From Sphingobacteriales bacterium 50-39 (GTDB taxonomy: Bacteria > Bacteroidota > Bacteroidia > Chitinophagales > Chitinophagaceae), in assembly GCA_001898505.1 (NCBI GenBank), contig MKTZ01000015.1:186001-250000 (forward strand): a stretch of DNA of 64,000 nucleotides. Direction: 5' to 3'. Shown in pieces: positions 51,639 through 59,446 of this stretch; the stretch's first letter is position 1, and every line of letters begins with the position of its first letter. Below the pieces are notes generated by a model that made no database searches, was not told the origin of the DNA, and saw only the letters and a list, made by a program, of their open reading frames with translations. A program made the translations under genes and the position numbers.

Positions 51639-53984
51639 TTATTCAACGATCACCTCGTCGGCAAATATCCACGAGTTCTGCCCTTCGCCGGGATGCCCCT
51701 TGGGACAGGGACCCGCATTCCTGGCCGTCACCCGCACATACCTCGCCTGCTGTTTCGGGATGGTAATAATAAAATCCTTGATGACAGCATCCCGCAGATC
51801 CATCGGTACGTTGTTATCCGCAACTCCCGCTTCCCTGAAATGCACTCCGTCATCCGACAGCTCGAATCGTACCTGGGAAGGTAAAAATATCCACTGTCCC
51901 CAGTTTTGTATACATCCCAGCGACAACGTGCCGATCTCCATGGATGATCCCAGGTCGATGGTCGCCACCAGGTCCTCTCCGCTGAAGGCATGCCACCCGC
52001 GACCAATTTCAGTAGTGCCTCTGATCCCATCGGTCAGCGTATTGGGGCCATCGGCGGGATAATAGCGACTGTTTGGATGCAAATATACCACCTCCCTGCC
52101 CGTAGCCTTATTCAGGGTAAAGGACTGCTCCGCCGGCGTCAGGTTCATTACCTTCCCCTGCAAGGTCATCACTGCCTTGACCCGCATGGTGCCCGTCACA
52201 GCTATAGGATGCTCATAACGCAATGAGCTGACACCCGGCATGCTCCCGTCTACGGAATAATAGATAACCCCGTCGGGATTTTCCGTCGCCATCCCGACAA
52301 ACAGCTTTCCATCCTTCACCAGCGGCTTGATCTCCACTTTATAATTCCCATTGCAATAGTGCAGCCCGCGCTCTTCGAACCCGCGCAGGTGCGGCTGCAG
52401 ACGGATATTGAAATCCTGCCAGTTCCTGCGATCCACCGGGGACCACAACACTTCCGACAAAGCCAGTATCCTCGGCAGGATCATATATTCGGCATGCTCC
52501 CAGGTGCTGATGTATTCCGTCCACAAGTTCGCCTGGGAACCCAGTACATGTAACGCCTGGCTTGCATCCAATGCCTGCGGAACGGGCTCATAGTCGTATA
52601 CCCGCTTCAGCGTATTGAACCCTCCAATAGCCAGCGGCTCCGTGGCGGGGTCACCCTGGTAATGATCGAAATAACAAGGGTCGCCGGGTGTCATCACCAC
52701 ATCATGACCCATCTTCGCCGCCTGTATGCCGCCATCTTCGCCCCGCCAGCTCATGACAGTGGCGGAAGGCGCCAGTCCTCCCTCCAGGATCTCATCCCAG
52801 CCGATCATCCTCCGGTGGTGTATCAGAAGGAACTTCTCCATACGCTTCATAAAATAGCTCTGCAGCTCTTCCACAGTTTTCAATCCTTCCTGGTTCATCC
52901 TTCGCTGACATTTGTCACAGGTCTTCCAATCCGTCTTGTCCACCTCATCGCCGCCAAGATGTATATAGGTGGACGGAAATAGCTGCATCACCTCCGTGAG
53001 CACATCCTGTAAAAAGACAAAGCTGCTGTCATTGCCCGGACAGTAGTTGCTTTCTACATGTGTAGCCAAAAAATCGCCCTTGTTCCCGAAATGGTCACGC
53101 GGGTGACAGCTCAGCTGCGGATAGGCCGCCATGGCTATTTCCGAATGCCCAGGCATCTCTATCTCGGGCACGATGGTAATATTCCTGGCCGCGGCATAGG
53201 CTACGATATCCTTTACCTGCTCCTGCGTATAATATCCTCCATAGGTGGCCCTGCTCTTGTCGGCATTGAACATTACTTCACCCCAGTTCCAGGGTTTATC
53301 ACGATCGTCCACCCGCCAGGCGGCCAGTGAAGTGAGTTTGGGATATTTCTTTATTTCCAGGCGCCAGCCTGCCCCATCCACCAAATGCCAGTGAAAGACA
53401 TTCATCTTGTAGGATGCCAGCACGTCGATAAATTCCTTTACCATGTCGGGACTGAAGAAATGCCGGCTTACATCCAGCATCATGCCTCTCCAGGGGCACC
53501 GGGGCCGATCCATTACCTCCATGCAGGGGATGGCGGGTGGCTGATTCGTCCGGATAAAAGGCAGGGTCTGCAGCAGGGTCTCGACTCCATAAAACAGACC
53601 TTTTACACTGCCCGCGCTGACACGCACCAGCGTGGTGGTCGCCGCGATCCTGTACCCTTCGTCCCCCAGGCCCGTAGTGTCACCCAGCACAAACTCGATA
53701 TGCCTGCCAGGCGCCGGGGCCTTCCGTACAGGCAGACGAATGCCCGACAACCGGGTCACCTGCTCCCTGAAAAAATTCACTACCCGGTCCGCCTTGCCGG
53801 CGTCGCCGGCGCGGTCGCCATTGCCTCCGCCGGATACCGTGATGGAAGTCCCCGCATCTATCCGGAACTCTCCGGGCCTCCTTTCCGCCTGGATTGGCTG
53901 CGGTAGGATGTGTAAGGGGGATTGCGCGCTCGATATGGCGCATGTAAAAGAGATAGCGATTGTAAATAATTGTTTCAGCATCAT
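51639..53984 (-). CDS. Secreted GH20 beta-hexosaminidase with C-terminal carbohydrate-binding region
   Basis: 781 residues with a signal peptide (core LFTIAISFTCAISSAQ). GH20b domain (about 25-150), then the catalytic barrel with RPRCPWRGMMLDVSRHF, HLGGDE at 342-347 (Asp346, Glu347), IGWDEILEGGLAPSATVMSW and the substrate-site segment LGSQANLWTEYI. The last 190 residues add a chitobiase-type beta domain and an F5/8 C-like galactose-binding fold (DLGSSMEIGTLSLGCIQNW ... RYVRVTARN). It should release terminal GlcNAc or GalNAc outside the cytoplasm. It is followed after three bases by the GH116-like gene and controlled by the operator at 54035-54048. Confidence 0.93.
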   Translation of the reverse strand: MMLKQLFTIAISFTCAISSAQSPLHILPQPIQAERRPGEFRIDAGTSITVSGGGNGDRAGDAGKADRVVNFFREQVTRLSGIRLPVRKAPAPGRHIEFVLGDTTGLGDEGYRIAATTTLVRVSAGSVKGLFYGVETLLQTLPFIRTNQPPAIPCMEVMDRPRCPWRGMMLDVSRHFFSPDMVKEFIDVLASYKMNVFHWHLVDGAGWRLEIKKYPKLTSLAAWRVDDRDKPWNWGEVMFNADKSRATYGGYYTQEQVKDIVAYAAARNITIVPEIEMPGHSEIAMAAYPQLSCHPRDHFGNKGDFLATHVESNYCPGNDSSFVFLQDVLTEVMQLFPSTYIHLGGDEVDKTDWKTCDKCQRRMNQEGLKTVEELQSYFMKRMEKFLLIHHRRMIGWDEILEGGLAPSATVMSWRGEDGGIQAAKMGHDVVMTPGDPCYFDHYQGDPATEPLAIGGFNTLKRVYDYEPVPQALDASQALHVLGSQANLWTEYISTWEHAEYMILPRILALSEVLWSPVDRRNWQDFNIRLQPHLRGFEERGLHYCNGNYKVEIKPLVKDGKLFVGMATENPDGVIYYSVDGSMPGVSSLRYEHPIAVTGTMRVKAVMTLQGKVMNLTPAEQSFTLNKATGREVVYLHPNSRYYPADGPNTLTDGIRGTTEIGRGWHAFSGEDLVATIDLGSSMEIGTLSLGCIQNWGQWIFLPSQVRFELSDDGVHFREAGVADNNVPMDLRDAVIKDFIITIPKQQARYVRVTARNAGPCPKGHPGEGQNSWIFADEVIVE

Positions 53985-54034
53985 GTAAGTAATAGATCAG
54001 CGGACAAATTACCATATCCTTTTCGCTGATACTT

Positions 54035-54048
54035 ACGCAAACGTTTGC
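54035..54048. promoter_or_regulatory. LacI-type operator shared by the GH20 and enolase-superfamily genes
   Basis: ACGCAAACGTTTGC, containing the perfect 12-bp palindrome GCAAACGTTTGC. It matches 14 of the 16 bases of the site at 48966. Read toward GH20, TAATTT begins 23 bases after it, as at the sigma gene. Read the other way it ends 11 bases before a TATTTTTG promoter element, so it could repress both divergent genes. Confidence 0.7.
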
Positions 54049-54059
54049 CCTAATGTCTG

Positions 54060-54067
54060 TATTTTTG
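54060..54067 (+). promoter_or_regulatory. -7 promoter element (TATTTTTG) of the enolase-superfamily gene
   Basis: Exact TAnnTTTG match 47 bases before the ATG at 54115. The LacI-type palindrome lies just upstream, within the -33 to -7 interval. Confidence 0.5.
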
Positions 54068-54114
54068 GAAGACCCCCCTACTTCCATCACTCGACACCCA
54101 TAAAAAATTAAACC

Positions 54115-55563
54115 ATGACACCATCTCAAAAATTCCTGAAGAGGTTGGGTTTAAAGGACCCGGAGGCGGTACAGCCCAGTCGCCGCTCTTTTTTAAAAAG
54201 GTCTCTATTGGGCGGTGTTGCCCTCGGCGGCGCCAGCCTCCTCTCTCCCATCGAGGACGTCATCGCGCAAAGCACGCAAAAGGTCAACCGCTACTCCAGT
54301 CCATCGGACCTGAAGATCACCGACATGCGGTACTGTATCATCCAGAATGTGGGCCGCACCCCCATCATACGTATCGATACCAACCAGGGGATCTATGGTC
54401 TCGGCGAGGTACGCGACGGCGCCGACGAAAGATATGCCCTCATGCTAAAGAGCCGTATACTGGGACAAAATCCCTGTAATGTGGAAATGCTGTTCAAGAC
54501 CATCCGTCAGTTCGGTGGTCCCGCTCGTCAGGGCGGTGGTGTATGTGCCGTGGAGATGGCGCTATGGGACCTGGCCGGCAAAGCCTATAATATTCCCGTA
54601 TGGCAATTGCTGGGTGGCCGGTACCGCGATAAGGTGCGGCTCTATGCCGACACTCCCGAGGCGCCCACCTTCGACGAGTTCAAGGCGAAGATCAAACACC
54701 GGCTGGAAGTACAGGGCATGACCTGGCTGAAAATGGATATCTCCATCGGCGAGGTCAAGGACAAGGAAGGCGCGCTGGTGAACAGTAAGTTTTGGGGCAG
54801 TAACCTTGCGCAATGGAATGGCGGATATATGGACTATGCCAATACCCAACACCCTTTCACCGCCATCCAGATCACCGAAAAAGGACTGGACGGCATGGCG
54901 CAGATCGTCAGCGATGTACGTTCCGCGATAGGATATGAGATACCACTTTCCAGCGATCACTATGGCCATTTCGATCTCAACAATGCTATTCGCTGGGGCA
55001 AAAAGGTAGAACCTTATCGCCTGGCCTGGCTGGAGGATATGGTGCCCTGGCAGTACACCGAGATGTACAAGAAAATATCCGATGCACTGGAAACACCCGT
55101 GCTGACGGGAGAAGATATTTATCTCCTCAATGGATTCAAACCCCTGATCGATGCAGGCGCGGTCGATATCATACACCCCGACCTGGCCACGGCGGGAGGC
55201 ATTCTCGAAACCAAACGTATCGGAGACTATGCGGAAGAAAAAGGTATCGCCATGGCCATGCACTTTGCCGGCAGTCCGGTCTCTTTTATGGCCAACGTGC
55301 ATTGCGCCGCTGCCACCCAGAACTTTTTGGCGCTGGAACATCATTCGCTGGACAATCCCTGGTGGGACAGTATCGTGAAGACCACGGACGGGCGCAAGCT
55401 GTTTGAAAAAGGGTACGCCAATGTTCCACTCACCGCACCGGGACTAGGCATCGAGCTGGTGGAAGAGGAGATCAAAAAACATTTGCTGCCCACCGATAAA
55501 AGCTACTTCGCGCCGACAAATGATTGGAACGATGTGCGATCGCATGACAGGCCGTGGAGTTGA
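54115..55563 (+). CDS. Tat-exported enolase-superfamily (mandelate racemase/MLE-like) dehydratase or epimerase
   Basis: 482 residues. A long n-region precedes PSRRSFLKRSLLGGVALGGA, a twin-arginine signal, so the enzyme should fold in the cytoplasm and be exported. The MR/MLE fold is shown by GQNPCNVEMLFKTIRQFGGP, CAVEMALWDLAGKAYNIPVW, KMDIS with the barrel Lys, SSDHYGHFDLNNAIRWGK, EDMVPW, GEDIYLLNGFKPLIDAGAVD and a C-terminal MHFAGSPV with candidate catalytic His. Relatives dehydrate sugar acids or epimerise acids with Mg2+. It is divergent from GH20 and precedes GH127. Substrate unknown; a sugar acid is likely. Confidence 0.85.
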   Translation: MTPSQKFLKRLGLKDPEAVQPSRRSFLKRSLLGGVALGGASLLSPIEDVIAQSTQKVNRYSSPSDLKITDMRYCIIQNVGRTPIIRIDTNQGIYGLGEVRDGADERYALMLKSRILGQNPCNVEMLFKTIRQFGGPARQGGGVCAVEMALWDLAGKAYNIPVWQLLGGRYRDKVRLYADTPEAPTFDEFKAKIKHRLEVQGMTWLKMDISIGEVKDKEGALVNSKFWGSNLAQWNGGYMDYANTQHPFTAIQITEKGLDGMAQIVSDVRSAIGYEIPLSSDHYGHFDLNNAIRWGKKVEPYRLAWLEDMVPWQYTEMYKKISDALETPVLTGEDIYLLNGFKPLIDAGAVDIIHPDLATAGGILETKRIGDYAEEKGIAMAMHFAGSPVSFMANVHCAAATQNFLALEHHSLDNPWWDSIVKTTDGRKLFEKGYANVPLTAPGLGIELVEEEIKKHLLPTDKSYFAPTNDWNDVRSHDRPWS

Positions 55564-55611
55564 TCACCTTTGAGAGAAGATCTTTTAACCCTCTCTCAGT
55601 TGGAATGATCG

Positions 55612-55619
55612 TACATTTG
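55612..55619 (+). promoter_or_regulatory. -7 promoter element (TACATTTG) five bases before the GH127 start
   Basis: Exact TAnnTTTG match ending five bases before the ATG at 55625, so GH127 probably has its own promoter and a leaderless transcript. Upstream at 55571-55598 is a weak inverted repeat TGAGAGA/TCTCTCA. Confidence 0.5.
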
Positions 55620-55624
55620 GGCCT

Positions 55625-57520
55625 ATGATTCGCATTGCCTCCCTCCTCATCGCCGCCATCCTGATCATCGCCCGGCCCATCGACGGCGCCGGGAACCACG
55701 ATAAAAAACGCCCTACCAAAGCTCCGGCCATAACGGACAGGCTTCACCCCCTGGACAGCATATCACTCGGAGGCTATGTGGGCAGCAAGCTGGACGCATC
55801 CTATGAACACCGGATACTCGCGCAAGATGCGGGCAGATTGGTAGAGCCGTTCCGTCATCGTACGGAGTCTTCGTGCTGGCAAAGTGAATTTTGGGGCAAA
55901 TGGTTTACCTCCGCCGTATTGGCCTATCGCTACAGACCGGAACCCCGGCTGCGCCGGCTCCTGGACTCCAGCGTCACCGATCTCATCGCAACCCAGACGA
56001 CAGATGGCTATATTGGAAATTATAAAGAAGACAGAAGGCTCGAACAATGGGACATCTGGGGAAGGAAATATTGCATGCTGGGTCTGCTGGCCTGGTACGA
56101 TGTCACCCACGATAAAAAATACCTGCAGGCAGCTTCCCGGCTGGCAGACAATCTCATTACCGAGCTCGCCGGGAAAAAAGCGGTCCTTGTAAAAAAAGGT
56201 AATCACCGGGGAATGGCAGCCTCTTCCGTACTCGAACCTATCGTGCTCCTCTATACGCGTACAAAAGATACCCGCTATCTGGACTTTGCGAAAAACATCG
56301 TACGCCAATGGGAATCTCCCGACGGCCCCAAACTTGTCTCCCTTTCTTCCGTAGATGTGGACAAACGCTTCCCCAAACCAAAAAGCTGGTTTGGATGGGA
56401 GCAGGGTGCAAAGGCCTATGAGATGATGTCCTGTTACGAAGGCCTGCTGGAACTGTACAGGGTTACGGACAATCCCGACTACCTGCACGCAGTGGAAGCT
56501 ACCTGGGAACATATACTGAAAAATGAGATCAATATCACAGGTTCAGGTTCGGCCGTAGAATGCTGGTTCCATGGCGTCGATAAGCAGGCTTTTCCGGTGA
56601 GCCATTACCAGGAGACATGCGTGACAGCCACCTGGATCAAGCTGAATCAGCAGCTGCTGCGATTGACCGGCGATCCTAAATACGCCGACGCCATCGAAAC
56701 CTCTTTCTATAACGCCCTCCTCGGCTCCATGAGCGAAGACGGGTCCACCTGGTCGAAATATACGCCGCTGCTGGGACTCCGACAGATAGGAGGGGAACAA
56801 TGCGGCATGGGGATCAATTGCTGTATCGCCAGCGGACCGAGAGGATTATTTACCATCCCCTTCACCTCCATCATGCGCAGCAGGGAAGGTTTCCAGGTCA
56901 ACTTCTTTATTCCCGGCAGCTACAGCTCCCGTACTCCGTCGGACCAAAACATGACGCTCACCCAAGTCACCGACTACCCGTCCGGCAGCACCACCTCCAT
57001 CCGCCTGGACATGGCCCGCAGCGAAGAATTTACCATCAGCGTCAGGATACCCGCATGGAGCAGCCGCGCACAGCTCACAGTCAACGGCCAGCCCGTCGAT
57101 GGCCTGATACCGGGTACACTGGCATCCATCCATCGGAAATGGTCAGCGGGAGATGAGATCGTACTGGTGAACGATATGCGGGGACGCATCATTACGCTCG
57201 GAAGCAGCCCTTCCTGGAAAGCCATCATGAGGGGACCGGTGGTGCTGGCCCGAGACCAGCGGCTGGGAGGCCCCAATGTGGATGATGTCATAACACCCGT
57301 CGCAGACACGGGCGGATATTTCCAGCTCGAGCCGGTGAACAATAAGGATAAAGATATGTGGATGATTTTTAAAGGAACTTTCCAGCGCGATTCGGAAAAT
57401 GCGGGCGAGACTGCCAAAGGGCCGATATGGCTTTGCGACTATGCATCCGCGGGCAAGACCTATGACGATAAGTCCTGGTTCCGTGTCTGGTTCGACCAGT
57501 ATCTCGATCCGGCCAAATAG
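55625..57520 (+). CDS. Secreted GH127 (DUF1680)-type glycosidase, beta-L-arabinofuranosidase-like
   Basis: 631 residues with a signal peptide (core IASLLIAAILIIARPIDGA). The alpha/alpha barrel carries CWQSEFWGKWFTSA, DGYIGNYKED and DIWGRKYCMLGLLAWYD. The zinc/thiolate active site of GH127 is visible as YQETCVTAT (Glu330, Cys332) and NCCIASGPRGL (Cys399-Cys400), matching the Glu-x-Cys and Cys-Cys ligands with one cysteine as nucleophile. Beta domains follow (TISVRIPAWSSRAQLTVNG, MRGPVVLARD). The family releases beta-L-arabinofuranose, though relatives differ in substrate. It converges on the third SusD gene, with a bidirectional terminator between. Confidence 0.87.
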   Translation: MIRIASLLIAAILIIARPIDGAGNHDKKRPTKAPAITDRLHPLDSISLGGYVGSKLDASYEHRILAQDAGRLVEPFRHRTESSCWQSEFWGKWFTSAVLAYRYRPEPRLRRLLDSSVTDLIATQTTDGYIGNYKEDRRLEQWDIWGRKYCMLGLLAWYDVTHDKKYLQAASRLADNLITELAGKKAVLVKKGNHRGMAASSVLEPIVLLYTRTKDTRYLDFAKNIVRQWESPDGPKLVSLSSVDVDKRFPKPKSWFGWEQGAKAYEMMSCYEGLLELYRVTDNPDYLHAVEATWEHILKNEINITGSGSAVECWFHGVDKQAFPVSHYQETCVTATWIKLNQQLLRLTGDPKYADAIETSFYNALLGSMSEDGSTWSKYTPLLGLRQIGGEQCGMGINCCIASGPRGLFTIPFTSIMRSREGFQVNFFIPGSYSSRTPSDQNMTLTQVTDYPSGSTTSIRLDMARSEEFTISVRIPAWSSRAQLTVNGQPVDGLIPGTLASIHRKWSAGDEIVLVNDMRGRIITLGSSPSWKAIMRGPVVLARDQRLGGPNVDDVITPVADTGGYFQLEPVNNKDKDMWMIFKGTFQRDSENAGETAKGPIWLCDYASAGKTYDDKSWFRVWFDQYLDPAK

Positions 57521-57548
57521 ATATGAGTGCTGGTAGATATCAAAAGTA

Positions 57549-57571
57549 AAACAGGCCACAAGGGCCTGTTT
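57549..57571. terminator. Bidirectional terminator between GH127 and susD
   Basis: Perfect nine-pair stem AAACAGGCC/GGCCTGTTT with loop ACAAG, lying in the 76-bp convergent gap. On the minus strand it is followed by TTTTACTTTTG-type T-rich sequence; on the plus strand the T run is only three long. Confidence 0.75.
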
Positions 57572-57596
57572 ACGCTGCTTGACCGAACTCCAACTA

Positions 57597-59435
57597 TCAA
57601 TTATATCCAGGGTTCTGCTTAAGAACACCATTACTTCTCTTTATTTCCGAAGTCGGGATAGGGAATAAATAATAGTAATCGCCTACCCAGGGTTGTCTGA
57701 CCTCCGCATTGGCAATCACACCGTAAGTATAAGACAGTTTCCCCAATGTATTGATATCTCCGGGAGGCACACCCGTCCAATCCATCGTTACACCTGTTAA
57801 ACCGCGAATAGCGATATCGACATTTCCCGGTGCAGCTTTCCAGCGCATAAGGTCGAAAAACCGGTGGTCTTCCAGATGCAGCTCGATAGCCCTTTCATTT
57901 CTGTAGTCCCTTACCAGGTCGGCGCCGCTGGTGGTGATAGGCGGCATATTCACAGAAGGCCTGGCCCTTACCTTATTGATATAGTCTCTTGCAACTTGCT
58001 CATTGCCCAGGGCAATCTCTATCTCAGCGTAGTTCAAATAGAACTCGGCTATTCTTAAAAAGACGATGGCCTGGTTATAGTTGTAATCAAAGCTGGCCCT
58101 CGGACCGGTAAAATCCAACAGCTTCATGAAAGTATACCCCGTCTGCACTCTCCAATGGAAAGGCGTTAATCCTTTCACCCAATAAGATTTGGAATCGCGG
58201 CCAAAATTGAAAAGAGCCTGCCCGTTCTTGGGGTCGACAGTATTCGGATTGGTGCCGGGCGGCGGGGTACCGTCTTCCCAGTATTCATATGTCCTGGTAG
58301 TGCTTTTTGCGCCATCATTAATGGTGAATGGGCCTGCTCCCGGATAAATAATAAAGCTTTTGTAACGAGGGTCCCGGTTGACATTGGGGTTCTGCGGATC
58401 GTATCCCGATGCGGGATTTACCGTTACGCCATCAGCCAGGTAAGGATATTGTCCGTTGGTCATCTCGAACATATTTATAAAGGTCTGTGTCGGCACGATG
58501 CGTTGACGGGCATCAAAACCGCATGGCCAGTAGTCATAGTTAAAGCCCCAGTCGGGTATCCTGTTGCCCGGTGTATAGCTTTTACCGAGAATGATCTCAT
58601 CCGCCTTCACCGGTCTTGTAAACAGGTCATCATGCGTCGGATGCAAGGTGAACCCAAGGTCGATAACAGCCTTGGTAGCGGCTTCGGCAGCCTGCCATTT
58701 CGATAGATCATTCGTCGGGTTATTCAGCGGGCTGGCCGCATACAGCAGCACTCTTGCTTTTAGGGCCATGGCCGCAGCCGCAGTGATCTTGCCGGTGGCC
58801 GGAGTCACGCTTTGCAACAGACCGGTGGCCTGGGACAATTCATCCAACACAAACGTTTCACATTCAGCATAGGTATTCCTGGCAACGTTAAAGCTGGAAT
58901 CGTTCAATTGAAAGCTTTTGGTAATAATGGGTACGCCGCCATAATGCCGCATCAGGTCAAAATACATCCATGCCCGCAGAAAGTGCATTTCTCCTTTCAT
59001 GGGGTTCAAAACACTGGTGTCGATAGTGGAGCTTTTTACCTGTTCGAAAAAAACATTGGCTTTTCTGATATAGCCGTACTCATCACTCCATACATTGGTG
59101 AGGTCGGTGATATTGTCCCCCGTAATGATACCGTCGATCCATTCGCGGATACCGCCGGCCCGGTCATGCGTTTCGGGCTGGTCAACGGCGACATCTGTCA
59201 GGGCCTCATATCCGCCGGTGCCTGGATTCCAGATAGGCCGCATACCATTATAGACATTATATACATAATCCTGAAGGAATGACGGGTCTGAAAATACGGC
59301 CGCATCGGTAAGTGTATCCAGGGGCTTTTTATCCAGCAGATCCCGGTTGCAAGACACCGCAATAGCCGTAACGCCCGCCAATAACAGGATACAAATCTTC
59401 CCCCTGTGCTTATTAAAATATTTTAATGATTTCAT
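57597..59435 (-). CDS. SusD-like/RagB lipoprotein
   Basis: 612 residues, with signal peptide and lipobox (GVTAIAVSCNRDLLDKKP). SusD features: MHFLRAWMYFDLMRHYGGVPIITKSF, FYLNYAEIEIALGNE, YRNERAIELHLEDHRFFDLM (in part) and the final YYYLFPIPTSEIKRSNGVLKQNPGY (in part). It partners the SusC protein encoded 11 bases upstream. No hydrolase follows it; the nearest are the convergent GH127 and enolase-superfamily genes. Confidence 0.95.
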   Translation of the reverse strand: MKSLKYFNKHRGKICILLLAGVTAIAVSCNRDLLDKKPLDTLTDAAVFSDPSFLQDYVYNVYNGMRPIWNPGTGGYEALTDVAVDQPETHDRAGGIREWIDGIITGDNITDLTNVWSDEYGYIRKANVFFEQVKSSTIDTSVLNPMKGEMHFLRAWMYFDLMRHYGGVPIITKSFQLNDSSFNVARNTYAECETFVLDELSQATGLLQSVTPATGKITAAAAMALKARVLLYAASPLNNPTNDLSKWQAAEAATKAVIDLGFTLHPTHDDLFTRPVKADEIILGKSYTPGNRIPDWGFNYDYWPCGFDARQRIVPTQTFINMFEMTNGQYPYLADGVTVNPASGYDPQNPNVNRDPRYKSFIIYPGAGPFTINDGAKSTTRTYEYWEDGTPPPGTNPNTVDPKNGQALFNFGRDSKSYWVKGLTPFHWRVQTGYTFMKLLDFTGPRASFDYNYNQAIVFLRIAEFYLNYAEIEIALGNEQVARDYINKVRARPSVNMPPITTSGADLVRDYRNERAIELHLEDHRFFDLMRWKAAPGNVDIAIRGLTGVTMDWTGVPPGDINTLGKLSYTYGVIANAEVRQPWVGDYYYLFPIPTSEIKRSNGVLKQNPGYN

Positions 59436-59446
59436 CGTGTTATGTT

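Noticed and set aside
55571-55598. TGAGAGA/TCTCTCA inverted repeat as a terminator before GH127
   Set aside because: Seven pairs with a 14-base loop and no T tract; recorded only as weak structure.
58850-58860. AAACGTTT core resembling the LacI-type operator
   Set aside because: It is inside the susD coding region and lacks the GC flanks of the sites at 48966 and 54035; likely chance.
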